From: Bacteroides sp. CAG:1060_57_27
GTDB lineage: Bacteria; Bacteroidota; Bacteroidia; Bacteroidales; UBA932
Assembly: GCA_001915575.1 (NCBI GenBank)
Contig: MNQT01000016.1
Coordinates: 1 to 61,918 of the forward strand
Length of the DNA stretch: 61,918 nt
Reading direction: 5' to 3'
Shown here: positions 17,620 to 26,715 of the stretch, in pieces
How positions within the stretch are numbered: the first letter of the stretch is position 1
Layout of the letters: each line of letters starts with the position of its first letter
The notes under the pieces: model-generated
Database searches by the model: none
What the model was told of the DNA's origin: nothing
What the model saw: the letters and a program-made list of their open reading frames with translations, nothing else
Made by a program: the position numbers and the translations under genes

Positions 17620-18725
17620 AAGCTGTTTCAAAGGTGCTTCTGATATTGTCGGCGGCCTCGGCCATGTGGGCCTGCGACAGATATGTGGGGCCTTCCAGGC
17701 AGACAGTCCCTTATGTGGAATCGGTGCTTGCGGGTTCGGATCAGCATACTCTCGGGCTTCTCGCCGCAAGCCGGGCTCCTCTTCCTTCGGGCTCGATAGT
17801 ATTCATAGGCAGCAGTGCCGACTGCAATGCCTTTGCCGAGGGCTTTGCCGCCTGCGACGAGCGCGACAATGTCGATGCGAGGCCGTTTCCCGACGGACTT
17901 GCCGATTTCGCGGGCGAGACCCTTGTGTGCATATCGGACGACTATACGGTTGATTTCGCAGATACGGCTGCATGCAGGGCTTTCAGGGAAAGGACGGTAC
18001 GCAAGGTGGTTGCCGCGCTGGACACGCTCGCCCATGTGAGCCCTTTCGATCTGGAAGGTCTCATCAGGAAGCCTGCCGCCAAGCTCGTCATACTGGGCGA
18101 CATGGATATGTGTGAATATGGCGGGTTCGATGTGGACACTCTGCTCAGGAGCACTTCGTGCGATATTCCCGTCGTGCATCCCGTCGACCATATGTTCGGC
18201 ACCCTGTTCGACTCGGGCCGCGGCAGGGCGATGAACATCGGGGTGATAGCCGATGTGGACGGCGTCGCCGACAGCCTGCGCTATGTGTCTGCATTCATGC
18301 GCCATGCAGCCCGCAGGGGGCTTTCCGAGGACTCCCGCTGCTTCGTCTTCCCGAGCGCCGCCGAGGGCGACAGCCTGCTCCACAGGCTCGTCCTCTCCTA
18401 TGCCCGTGAGAACCGCAGGCCTCTGGACGCCGTAGTCGTGGACGATTACGGGCTTGATGTTGATTCGCTCAAGAGCGAGCTTGCCGATATGATTTCCGTC
18501 ATGAACGAGAGTTCCATGACCTACGGCCGTTTCCTTGCCAGGGACTTCGTGCTTATGGACGTGTTCGGCGAGGTATGTTCCGCCTGCCATTCGATACTGA
18601 GGGAGCGGAACCTGTTCACGCACGACATAAGCCAGGTGCAGACCGTGTCCTACACGCCGGTCGACCTTCCCGATTCGGACGACGGCTCGATTTTACTGAT
18701 ACCGGTTTCTTATGTACAGAATTAG
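17616..18725 (+). CDS. Possible lipoprotein of unknown function
   Basis: 369 residues from the ATG at 17616, which overlaps the pssA stop as ATGA; a longer upstream ORF is an artefact inside pssA. The N-terminus (AVSKVLLILSAASAMWAC) is a signal peptide with a weak lipobox, MWAC, so Cys20 may be lipidated. The rest is a mixed alpha/beta sequence with segments such as SGSIVFIGSSADC, AAKLVILGDMDMCEYGG and RAMNIGVIADVDGVADSL. I do not recognise a family or catalytic motif. It also overlaps the following exonuclease gene by 14 bases, so the operon is translationally coupled through it. Confidence 0.65.
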   Translation: MKAVSKVLLILSAASAMWACDRYVGPSRQTVPYVESVLAGSDQHTLGLLAASRAPLPSGSIVFIGSSADCNAFAEGFAACDERDNVDARPFPDGLADFAGETLVCISDDYTVDFADTAACRAFRERTVRKVVAALDTLAHVSPFDLEGLIRKPAAKLVILGDMDMCEYGGFDVDTLLRSTSCDIPVVHPVDHMFGTLFDSGRGRAMNIGVIADVDGVADSLRYVSAFMRHAARRGLSEDSRCFVFPSAAEGDSLLHRLVLSYARENRRPLDAVVVDDYGLDVDSLKSELADMISVMNESSMTYGRFLARDFVLMDVFGEVCSACHSILRERNLFTHDISQVQTVSYTPVDLPDSDDGSILLIPVSYVQN

Positions 18726-19371
18726 TATACTGCCAGAAGAAATAGACAGGCTGCCTTACGGGAATTTCCCCGGCCAGATACATGTGATAGAAAAGCCCGG
18801 CCTGGATTATGCCAGGGCGATCGCCTACCTCATGACCCAGAAGATCATAGGCTTCGACACAGAGACGCGCCCCGTGTTCTCTTCGGGGCAGCCGCACAAC
18901 CATGTGGCCCTGCTGCAGCTGTCGGGAGCCGACAGGGCCTTCCTTTTCAGGGTCAACAAGCTCGGTATGCGGACGCTTATGTGCGCCGTGCTTTCCAACA
19001 GGAACATAATCAAGGTGGGCGCTGCCGTCCATGACGACGTCCGCGGCCTGCAATACTATTCCAAGTTCGAGGGCCGCTCCTTCGTGGACCTGCAGAAGAT
19101 AGTCTGCGAGTGGGGCATAAGGGACAAGAGCGTGAAGAAGATGGCCGCCATAATCCTCGGCTGCCGTATCTCGAAGACCCAGCAGCTTTCCAACTGGGAG
19201 GCGAAGGAACTCTCCCAGGCGCAGAAGATGTATGCCGCTACCGACGCATGGATATGCCGGGAGATGTATCTGAAACTCCTCAAGTCCGAAAAGAACCCCC
19301 TGGCTCCCGACCAGCTCAATCCAAAGCAGAATACAGGCAATGATCAAGGTAATACTGAAAAGAAACCGTGA
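18712..19371 (+). CDS. RNase D-like 3'-5' exonuclease (DEDDy)
   Basis: 219 residues, one DEDDy exonuclease domain. Exo I is IIGFDTETRP, Exo II lies in NIIKVGAAVHDDVRGLQYY, and Exo III is YAATDAWICREMY with the Y-x3-D pattern; together they provide four metal-binding acids. There is no HRDC domain, so it is shorter than E. coli RNase D (375 residues) and likely acts as a small RNA or DNA trimming nuclease. It overlaps both neighbours, the previous gene by 14 bases and the methyltransferase gene by 32, so it belongs to the same operon. Confidence 0.9.
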   Translation: MYRISILPEEIDRLPYGNFPGQIHVIEKPGLDYARAIAYLMTQKIIGFDTETRPVFSSGQPHNHVALLQLSGADRAFLFRVNKLGMRTLMCAVLSNRNIIKVGAAVHDDVRGLQYYSKFEGRSFVDLQKIVCEWGIRDKSVKKMAAIILGCRISKTQQLSNWEAKELSQAQKMYAATDAWICREMYLKLLKSEKNPLAPDQLNPKQNTGNDQGNTEKKP

Positions 19372-20572
19372 CGAATCCCTGCGCCGTTTCCACCCCTGGG
19401 TGTTCAGCGGCGCGATAGCCCAGATCCAGGGGACTCCTGCTGAGGGAGACCTGGTGGCCGTACATGACGCCGACGGGAAATACCTTGCCTGCGGGCACTA
19501 TCAGGTCGGCTCTATCGCCGTGAGGATACTTTCGTTCGACGAGGATCCTCAGTCGCCGTCTTTCTGGAAGAACTCCCTCGCGAGGGCGATAGCAGCGCGC
19601 GAGGCCGTGGGGCTCTGCTGCCGCGCTGCCGGTCCGGGGCGTCAGGACGGGGGCGCGCAGGCGCGGACGAACTGTTTCCGCCTGGTACACGGGGAGGGAG
19701 ATTCCCTGCCCGGCCTGATAATCGACTGGTATGACGGAGTATGTGTGCTCCAGGCCCATTCCGTGGGCATGTTCCGCTCCAAGGGCCGTATCTGCGAGGC
19801 CCTGTGCGAACTTCTCGGCGGCTCTCTCAAGGCAGTGTACGACAAGAGTTCCGGCACTGCGCCCTTCAAGGCCGGGCTCGAGCTCGTGGACGGCTACCTC
19901 TACCGCGCCGAAGGCTTCGGTGCGAGCGAGGCTGAGGTCCTCGAGAACGGCCTGCGCTTCCTCGTGAACTGGGAGGAGGGACAGAAGACCGGCTTCTTCC
20001 TCGACCAGAGGGACAACCGCGCCCTTGTAGGAAGGTATGCGCGCGGACGCAGGGTGCTTAACCTTTTCTGCTATACCGGGGGATTCTCGGTGTATGCCGC
20101 CGCCGGCGGGGCTGTCTGCGTGGATTCTGTGGACTCCTCCGCAAAGGCGGTGAAACTGCTGGAACGCAACCTGGAACTCAACCGCTGCGGCGTTTCGTCG
20201 CAGTTGGGCTGCCACTGCACCGACGCCATGGACTTCCTTGCCGCCTCAGAGGAAGGGAAGTATGACATGATGATAGTCGACCCTCCGGCATTCGCAAAGC
20301 ATCGCGGTGCCCTCAGGAACGCCCTCAGGGCTTATCAGAGGCTGAATGCCTCCGCCATATCGAAAGTGGCGCCGGGCGGGTTGATATTTACCTTCAGTTG
20401 TTCGCAGGTGGTGGACAAGGTCACCTTCGCCAACACCGTGTTCTCGGCCGCGGCGCAGACAGGCCGCAGCGTAAGGATACTCGACCGCTTCTGCCAGGGA
20501 GCGGATCATCCGGTCAGCATCTATCATCCCGAGGGGGAGTATCTCAAGGGCCTTCTGCTCTATGTAGAGTAG
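19340..20572 (+). CDS. RlmI-like class I rRNA methyltransferase
   Basis: 410 residues. An N-terminal PUA domain (RFHPWVFSGAIAQIQGTPAE, about 1-75) is followed by a linker domain and a SAM-binding Rossmann domain with motif I VLNLFCYTGGFSVYAAAGGA and motif IV DPPAFAKH. This is the layout of RlmI/RlmK-type 23S rRNA cytosine-5 methyltransferases (E. coli RlmI has 396 residues). The exact target base is not certain. It overlaps the end of the exonuclease gene by 32 bases and is the last gene of the operon, converging on ispG with a 22-base gap. Confidence 0.88.
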   Translation: MIKVILKRNRDESLRRFHPWVFSGAIAQIQGTPAEGDLVAVHDADGKYLACGHYQVGSIAVRILSFDEDPQSPSFWKNSLARAIAAREAVGLCCRAAGPGRQDGGAQARTNCFRLVHGEGDSLPGLIIDWYDGVCVLQAHSVGMFRSKGRICEALCELLGGSLKAVYDKSSGTAPFKAGLELVDGYLYRAEGFGASEAEVLENGLRFLVNWEEGQKTGFFLDQRDNRALVGRYARGRRVLNLFCYTGGFSVYAAAGGAVCVDSVDSSAKAVKLLERNLELNRCGVSSQLGCHCTDAMDFLAASEEGKYDMMIVDPPAFAKHRGALRNALRAYQRLNASAISKVAPGGLIFTFSCSQVVDKVTFANTVFSAAAQTGRSVRILDRFCQGADHPVSIYHPEGEYLKGLLLYVE

Positions 20573-20594
20573 GACGCAGGCGCCTCTCCTGCGC

Positions 20595-21833
20595 TCAGGC
20601 TTCGGCTTCTATGAGTTCCAGCAGCCTGTCTATGGCTTCGCTGTCCGGCACATGGCGCAGCACGGGCTGTCCTTTCCTGTATATGGAGACCCTGCCGCCG
20701 CCCTCGCCCACATAGCCCCAGTCGGCGTCGGCCATTTCTCCGGGGCCGTTGACTATGCATCCCATTACGGCTATCACCATGCCTTTGAGGTGCGAGGTCC
20801 GTGCCTTTACCTCTTCGAATGTCTTCTGAAGGTCGTACATCGTCCTTCCGCATCCGGGGCAGGCTATGTACTCAGGCTTGTAGAAGCGGCGTCTCGAGGC
20901 CTGCATCACTTCGTCGACGAGGTATTCCGACAGTCCGGCGGACTCGGGTATCGCATCTATCTCCCTTTTCAGCAGCTTCGGCCCCCACTTTATCGCCGCG
21001 TCAAGCATCTCGTCCCCTCCCTGCGATGCGTCGGCTCCGTGGAGCGCGAGGTAGCGCGCCACAGGCAGCTCGTTCCCGGGATCTTCGGTGAGCGAGACCC
21101 TGATCGTGTCGCCTATGCCTTCCTGGAGCAGCGAGGCTATTCCTACGCAGGACTTGATCCTGCCGCTGTCGCCGTTTCCGGCCTCGGTGACCCCGACATG
21201 CAGGGGGAAGACCGTGCCGCTCTCCTGCATCATCGCCGCCAGTTCCCTGTACGCCTCCGTCATTACGACGGTGTTGCTGGCCTTGAGAGAGACCACGACG
21301 TTCATGAAGCCTGCACCGGTGCACATGTCCACCCACTCCATGGCGGCAAGGGCCATTGCATGCGGGGTATTGCCGTAGCGGTCGGTGATGTACCTGCCGA
21401 GGGAGCCGTGGTTGAGTCCTATGCGTATCGCGGTGCCGTGCTCCCTGCATACCTCTATCAGGCGTGCGAACTGTTCGCGTGCCTTGTCGTGGTCGGGGTG
21501 GAAGTTGCCGGGATTGATGCGTACCTTCTCGACTATCCCGGCTGCCGCTATCGCGGTCTCGGACGAGAAGTGTATGTCTGCCACCAGCGGTACGGTGCAT
21601 CCCAGCGCGCGCAGGCGCTCGTGTATGTTGCGCAGGTGCGCGATGTCCTGCATGCCCGGGACGGTTATCCTCACGAGCTGCGAGCCTGCCGCGGCGAGCC
21701 TCAGGCACTGGTCTACGGTGGCCTGCTCGTCGGAAGTGTGAGTGTTGCACATGGTCTGTATGACGACGGGGGAGCCCGAGCCTATGCTCAGGGAATCACC
21801 TATCCTGACCTGTACTGTCTTGAGTCTTTCCAT
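20595..21833 (-). CDS. ispG: 4-hydroxy-3-methylbut-2-enyl diphosphate synthase IspG
   Basis: 412 residues. IspG converts MEcPP to HMBPP in the MEP isoprenoid pathway using a 4Fe-4S cluster. The TIM-barrel start (VVIQTMCNTHTSDEQATVDQ), cluster Cys pair ACPGCGRT and third Cys CIVNGPGEMADADWGYVGEG are present. Many Bacteroidota carry a roughly 600-residue form with a large middle domain; E. coli has 372. This one has a middle segment only about 50 residues longer than E. coli (between LTEDPGNELPVARYL and the Cys pair). Its start overlaps the outer-membrane protein gene by 38 bases, so it is the last gene of the minus-strand operon. Confidence 0.95.
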   Translation of the reverse strand: MERLKTVQVRIGDSLSIGSGSPVVIQTMCNTHTSDEQATVDQCLRLAAAGSQLVRITVPGMQDIAHLRNIHERLRALGCTVPLVADIHFSSETAIAAAGIVEKVRINPGNFHPDHDKAREQFARLIEVCREHGTAIRIGLNHGSLGRYITDRYGNTPHAMALAAMEWVDMCTGAGFMNVVVSLKASNTVVMTEAYRELAAMMQESGTVFPLHVGVTEAGNGDSGRIKSCVGIASLLQEGIGDTIRVSLTEDPGNELPVARYLALHGADASQGGDEMLDAAIKWGPKLLKREIDAIPESAGLSEYLVDEVMQASRRRFYKPEYIACPGCGRTMYDLQKTFEEVKARTSHLKGMVIAVMGCIVNGPGEMADADWGYVGEGGGRVSIYRKGQPVLRHVPDSEAIDRLLELIEAEA

Positions 21834-22710
21834 ATACTCTGTCGTATGCTTCTCTGCGCAGTACGGAACGGGTCTTCCCCCTGCGCCTGGTTATCTGGAA
21901 GTGCAGTCCTACCGTGGCATATATGTCCAGCGGATAGGCATATTCGTAGTAGTAGGAACTTGCGTAGTCGGGCTGCTGCAGGCTCGACCACGACCACCTG
22001 ATGTGGCAGTTGAAGTGTATCTCAACCGGGTCGAGCATTATCGCGAATCCCGCCCCGCCCTGGAATCCGTAGTCGAAGCGGTTCTCGTATTCGCGGAACG
22101 AACCGGCCCACTGCGGGTCGAGGTTCTCTCCGCTCCGCTCTATCCCCAGCCTCCAGCCTCCGTATATTCCGGCGTTTATCATCAGCTTCAGGGGCTCGAA
22201 GTCTGCGTGCATCTGAGCCATTGCCGGAATCTCTATGACGCGTATCGAACCCCTCTCGGCCCCGTCGAGATTGTCCACATAGCCGGTCTGGGGATTCGGC
22301 TTGAATCCGAAGCCCTCGTTGCCCAGGGCTACGCCCATGGTGAGTCCGAAGTAGGGGATGAAGCCGAACATCTTGCTGTACTTGGTGTACATGATGCTTA
22401 TGTAGTTGGGCGCGAAGATGTAGGCCCTGTTGTGGCGGCTGGGGCTGTAGTACATGTTTGAGAAGGTCACGCCGTAGTTTATGCCCAGCATCGAGTAGTC
22501 GTTGATCAGCCCGTCGGCGGCCGCGGCGGTGCTGTCTGCCGCGGGAGTCTCCACGACGAAGCTGCTGTCGGGTACCAGAGCCTGTCCTTCCGCCGCAGGA
22601 GCGCCCGGGGCGGCGGGACGGCCGGAGTGCTGCGCGGACAGCATCTGGACTGCCGACAGGGCCAGGATTATCGTTGCCGTCAGATGTTTCATGCCGTTGA
22701 TCCGTTTCAT
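21796..22710 (-). CDS. Outer-membrane beta-barrel protein
   Basis: 304 residues starting at the ATGA overlap with the preceding lipoprotein gene; a second ATG at 22692 is possible. A signal peptide (LTATIILALSAVQMLSAQ) precedes an Ala/Pro-rich linker (about 28-60) and a region of alternating aromatic/polar strands, e.g. SMLGINYGVTFSNMYYSP, KMFGFIPYFGLTMGVALG, LMINAGIYGGWRLGIE and YATVGLHFQI. This fits a small outer-membrane barrel of the porin/OmpW-like type common in Bacteroidota. Function is unknown. It lies between the Ig-like lipoprotein and ispG in one operon. Confidence 0.8.
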   Translation of the reverse strand: MKRINGMKHLTATIILALSAVQMLSAQHSGRPAAPGAPAAEGQALVPDSSFVVETPAADSTAAAADGLINDYSMLGINYGVTFSNMYYSPSRHNRAYIFAPNYISIMYTKYSKMFGFIPYFGLTMGVALGNEGFGFKPNPQTGYVDNLDGAERGSIRVIEIPAMAQMHADFEPLKLMINAGIYGGWRLGIERSGENLDPQWAGSFREYENRFDYGFQGGAGFAIMLDPVEIHFNCHIRWSWSSLQQPDYASSYYYEYAYPLDIYATVGLHFQITRRRGKTRSVLRREAYDRVYGKTQDSTGQDR

Positions 22711-24503
22711 TCCGTTCCGAACAGTTCGGCGATATTTATGGTCTGCACCACTTCGCTGGCAGCCGGTACGCTTATGTATGACTGCTCCTCGAGCTCGTAG
22801 AACATCACCTTTTCGGGCTGCCTGTGCTCGAGCACCGAGCCGGTGTCGACATAGGAGTTGCCGTTGCGGTCTTCCGTGATGCGTATGCTGTACCTGCCCT
22901 CCTTGAGGTAGGGGAAGGTGAGCGTCGTGTCGGAGTCCACCACATAGGTCCTGAGGGTGTTGTCCCTCTTCTCGTTCAGCAGGTCGACTATGTAGCGCGT
23001 GCCCACGCCGCCGAGTTCGGTCACGAGCGTGCTCAGGTTCTGGTCGCTGGGCAGGCTGAAGCTTACTTCGGTGCTGTCGGAGTAGTAGCCGTTGATGTCG
23101 CGGAATGCCTTGTAGGGCACCTTGAGCCGGTATTCATAGCCGGTGAGCAGCTGGCCGTCGGGCCTGAGTATGTAGCGCCTGAGGTTTAGGGAGTCCCTCT
23201 CGAGGGTGAACTTCTGCTCGATTTCCGTCTGCCTCGGGGTTATGGCGGTGAAGCGCACCGAGTCGAACTTCTCGCTGATTATGGGGTAGGAGAACAGGAA
23301 CTCTATTCCGTTCTGCTCCACGGTCTCTGGCGTGGCGGTAACCTTCAGCACGCAGGTGGTGTCGCTCTCGGTGAGCTCGCGCCTCGAGCGCTTCGAATAG
23401 GTGCGCATCTCGTTGGTCAGGGCCAGCCTGATGTTCTCGGTCTGCAGGCTCAGGTCCCCGAGGGAGTCGGTCTTGTAGTAGTCCAGCTCGAGCTTCATAG
23501 TGTCCGGAGCCGCCGAGCGGCTGTTGAGCCATATCTCGAGACTGTCGCGCAGCAGGTTGAACTGCGTGATTATCTGCGAGGCGCGGTATCCCTCTATCTT
23601 CAGCGAGTCTATCATCGCGTAGGGAGCCATGAAACTTATGTAGGCGGAGCGTTCCGAGTTGCGCCCGCGTCCCTTGATCAGCTGGCGCGAGGGGATTTCG
23701 CGGAACAGCTTGAGCTCGTATTCGCTGAACCTCGCCTGGCAGGCAAGCGTGTCGAGCATGTCGTAGCGCAGCATCTCGCGCGTGGTGTCGGATGCCGTCT
23801 GGAACGGCCTGACCGCCGAGTCTGCGAATGCAACGAGTTCCGTCTCCGGGTCGAAGATGTTGTCGTTGTTGTTGTCGAGCACGGCGTAGAGGCGGTAGAG
23901 CGTGTCCTGGATGAACGGCAGGGCGAAGTAGCCCCAGTCGTCGGTCTTGATCGCCGCGTCGGGACGGCTGCGGAATACGGCCGAGTCGGAGAAGTCCTTG
24001 TAGAGCATCACCGTCGCGCCCTTCACCTGTTCCAGAGTGTTGCAGTCGCGCACCGTGCCCGTGATCATCATCGAGTCTATCTTCTGCCCGGTCGAGAACG
24101 CATAGGTGTAGCCTGCGAAGATGTTGCCCTCGTTGACGTCGGCGATTGCGTCGGTGAAGCTCAGCGTGTATGTGGTGTTCGGCTTGAGCGGCTCCTCGAA
24201 GCTGACGAGCAGGTTCTTTCCCTTGATCCTGGATTTGGGCATGGAGCCGAGCGGGGGCGAGAGGAAGATGTTGTTCGGGTTCTCTATGGTCACGTATTCG
24301 TTGAAAGTGAATACGAAGGTCATGCCTTCGAGCGGCACTCCCACGGCGCCGGGAAGGGGACTGATATCGGTGATGTATGGAGGAATCGTGTCCTTGTCCC
24401 CTCCCGATGGAGCCTCGGTGGTGTTGGCGCACGAATGCGTGACGAGCATCGTCGGCAGTATCAGGAGCAGTATGGCGGCTATCATGGGAAGGAATCTTCG
24501 CAT
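22707..24503 (-). CDS. Ig-like (Big_5) domain lipoprotein
   Basis: 598 residues. The signal peptide ends at THSCAN, so Cys26 is likely lipidated. Residues about 38-140 form an SbsA-type Ig-like domain (TIPPYITDISPLPGAVGVPL, TFVFTFNEYVTIENP, TTYTLSFTDAIADVNEGN). A carboxypeptidase-regulatory-like module follows (ITGTVRDCNTLEQVKGATVM, through LYAVLDNNNDNIFDPETE), then more beta-rich sequence. This layout is widespread and conserved in Bacteroidota, usually as a single-copy gene of unknown function. It starts 12 bases after the RelA/SpoT stop and overlaps the next gene by 4. Confidence 0.85.
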   Translation of the reverse strand: MRRFLPMIAAILLLILPTMLVTHSCANTTEAPSGGDKDTIPPYITDISPLPGAVGVPLEGMTFVFTFNEYVTIENPNNIFLSPPLGSMPKSRIKGKNLLVSFEEPLKPNTTYTLSFTDAIADVNEGNIFAGYTYAFSTGQKIDSMMITGTVRDCNTLEQVKGATVMLYKDFSDSAVFRSRPDAAIKTDDWGYFALPFIQDTLYRLYAVLDNNNDNIFDPETELVAFADSAVRPFQTASDTTREMLRYDMLDTLACQARFSEYELKLFREIPSRQLIKGRGRNSERSAYISFMAPYAMIDSLKIEGYRASQIITQFNLLRDSLEIWLNSRSAAPDTMKLELDYYKTDSLGDLSLQTENIRLALTNEMRTYSKRSRRELTESDTTCVLKVTATPETVEQNGIEFLFSYPIISEKFDSVRFTAITPRQTEIEQKFTLERDSLNLRRYILRPDGQLLTGYEYRLKVPYKAFRDINGYYSDSTEVSFSLPSDQNLSTLVTELGGVGTRYIVDLLNEKRDNTLRTYVVDSDTTLTFPYLKEGRYSIRITEDRNGNSYVDTGSVLEHRQPEKVMFYELEEQSYISVPAASEVVQTINIAELFGTE

Positions 24504-24515
24504 TGTCGGAATTCT

Positions 24516-26705
24516 TTAGATGTCTGTCCTTATTACGTCCTGGATGCCGTCTATCATCTTGAGCCCGGCCACTATGTCGTCCATGACGCTCTTGTCTTTC
24601 ACCAGCAGGTCTATGAAGCCTTCGAACACGCCCCCGTCGGTGGAGAGCTGCAGGTTGCGCATGTTGATTCCTAAGGCTTTCGAGATGTAGCTGGAGATTT
24701 CGCTGAGCAGGCCTATGCGGTCTATGCCCTTGAGCGATATGCGTATAGGGTAGTCCTTCTCGGTGGCGCTCCACTGGGGTACGACCACCCTGTTGCCGTA
24801 CTTGCTGGCGAGCTTCTGGGCCTTTTCGCAGGATTTCTTGTGGACTATCACTGTGTCCTCGCCGGCGAGGAAGCCCACGACGGGGTCTCCGGGTATGGGC
24901 TTGCAGCAGTCTGCCATCACATACTTTATGTTGTCCGTGTCTCCCGACTTTATAATGAACTTGCGGCCCTTGGTTGAGTTGTACCTGTCCTCGTCTATGA
25001 TAGCCTTGAACTGCTCCGGCCCGAGTATGCCGAGACCTACCCTGAAGTAGAGTTCGTCGACGTCTCGTATCTGACAGAAGTCAAGGAACTTGCGTATGAG
25101 CTCATTGCTGGTGCGCAGCCCCATGAGGCGTATCCTTTCGTCGAAGATCTGCTCTCCGCGCGTGGAGATGTTGTCCTTCTGGGGGCGGAAGTATTCTATT
25201 ATGCTGTTGCGCGCGCCGCGGGTGCGTACGAACTGGAGCCATTCCATCTTGGGGGTGGCGTTGGCCGCAGTGATTATCTCCACCTGGTCTCCGCCGTGCA
25301 GCACCTGGGAGAGCGGCACGAGCCGCATGTTTATCTTGGCGGCGATCGCGGAGTTGCCAATGTCGGTGTGTATCAGGTATGCGAAGTCCAGGGCGGTGGC
25401 TCCGTTGACTATCGACTTCTGCTCTCCCTTGGGGGTGAACACCACTATCTCGGAGCTGATGAGGTCGTTGTGGATTATGTCGAGCAGCTCCAGGGTGCTG
25501 AGGTCCTTGCTCAGCAGTATCTCCTGCACCTGCGCGAGCCACTTGTCCATTTCGGAGTCGTTCTCGGAGATATAGCCGTCGTTCTTGTATGCCCAGTGCG
25601 CGGCGATTCCCTTCTCGGCTATGTCGTCCATACGGCGGGAGCGTATCTGCACTTCCATCCATACTCCGGCATGGCTCATCAGGGTGCAGTGCAGGGCTTC
25701 GTAGCCGTTGTTCTTGGGCTGGGCTATCCAGTCCCTGCGCCGGGAGGTGTTCTCGCTGTAGAGGCTCGTGACGGTCGCGTATATCAGGTAGGCCTGGTTG
25801 CGCTCGCTCAGCGGGCTGTCCTTCTGGGGTTCGAAGATTATGCGCACGGCGTACAGGTCGAAGATCTGCTCGAAGGGCACGTGCTTGGTGTGCATCTTGT
25901 ACCAGATAGAGTAGGGGGTCTTTATCCTCTTCTTGATAGTGAACCTGAATCCGGCGTCCCTGAGCGCCTTCTCAATGGGGGCGATGAAGTCGTCGATGTC
26001 TTTCGCGCGTGCGGCTATGTTCTTGCTGATGCGTTCGTTTATCTCCCTGTAGGCGTCCGGCTCCTTGTACTTGAGCCAGATGTTCTCCATTTCCGACTTG
26101 ACTCCGTAGAGGCCGAGCCTGTGGGCCAGGGGAATGAAGATGAACATGGTCTCGGAGAGTATCTTGTCCCTCTTGTGCTCGGGCATGAACTCGATTGTAC
26201 GGCAGTTGTGCAGGCGGTCGGCGAGCTTTATGAGCACTACCCTCACGTCGTCGTTGAGGGTCAGCAGTATGCGCTTGAAGTTCTCGGCCTGGAGGCTCTC
26301 GGTGCTGACCGTGGCGCCCTTCCTGTCCTCGTTGTCGAGCACCGTCTTTATCTTGGTGAGCCCGTCGACAAGCAGCGCTATCCTGTCGCCGAAGAGGTTG
26401 CGTATGTCCTCTACCGTATAGTCCGTGTCTTCCACCACGTCGTGCAGCAGTGCGGCGCAGATAGACTTGAAGCCCAGCCCTATCTCGGATACCACTATCT
26501 TCGCCACCTCGATAGGATGCAGCATGTAGGGCTCTCCCGAGCGCCTGCGGACGTTCTTGTGGGCCTGATTGGCGAATTCGAACGACTTCACGACCGTCTG
26601 TATCTCCTCCTCGTTGCGGCATCTGGGCCTTGCAACTTCCATCAGCGATCCGTAGGCCTTGTCGATAAGGCGGTAGTCTTCCTGTGTGAATTCTGAAAAG
26701 CTCAT
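24516..26705 (-). CDS. RelA/SpoT-family (p)ppGpp synthetase/hydrolase
   Basis: 729 residues. Domains in order: HD hydrolase (HPIEVAKIVV, LLHDVVEDTDYTVEDI, about 50-200), ppGpp synthetase (FDLYAVRIIFE, NNGYEALHCTLMSHAGVWME, VQIRSRRMDDIAEKGIAAHW, about 240-380), TGS (VFTPKGEQKSIVNGATALDF, about 400-465), a zinc-finger-like segment with VMADCCKPIPGDPVVGF, and a C-terminal ACT domain. Both HDxxED and the synthetase residues are intact, so it looks bifunctional. It makes and breaks the stringent-response alarmone. It lies 10 bases after the YihY-like gene. Confidence 0.96.
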   Translation of the reverse strand: MSFSEFTQEDYRLIDKAYGSLMEVARPRCRNEEEIQTVVKSFEFANQAHKNVRRRSGEPYMLHPIEVAKIVVSEIGLGFKSICAALLHDVVEDTDYTVEDIRNLFGDRIALLVDGLTKIKTVLDNEDRKGATVSTESLQAENFKRILLTLNDDVRVVLIKLADRLHNCRTIEFMPEHKRDKILSETMFIFIPLAHRLGLYGVKSEMENIWLKYKEPDAYREINERISKNIAARAKDIDDFIAPIEKALRDAGFRFTIKKRIKTPYSIWYKMHTKHVPFEQIFDLYAVRIIFEPQKDSPLSERNQAYLIYATVTSLYSENTSRRRDWIAQPKNNGYEALHCTLMSHAGVWMEVQIRSRRMDDIAEKGIAAHWAYKNDGYISENDSEMDKWLAQVQEILLSKDLSTLELLDIIHNDLISSEIVVFTPKGEQKSIVNGATALDFAYLIHTDIGNSAIAAKINMRLVPLSQVLHGGDQVEIITAANATPKMEWLQFVRTRGARNSIIEYFRPQKDNISTRGEQIFDERIRLMGLRTSNELIRKFLDFCQIRDVDELYFRVGLGILGPEQFKAIIDEDRYNSTKGRKFIIKSGDTDNIKYVMADCCKPIPGDPVVGFLAGEDTVIVHKKSCEKAQKLASKYGNRVVVPQWSATEKDYPIRISLKGIDRIGLLSEISSYISKALGINMRNLQLSTDGGVFEGFIDLLVKDKSVMDDIVAGLKMIDGIQDVIRTDI

Positions 26706-26715
26706 CTCTTCTGTA

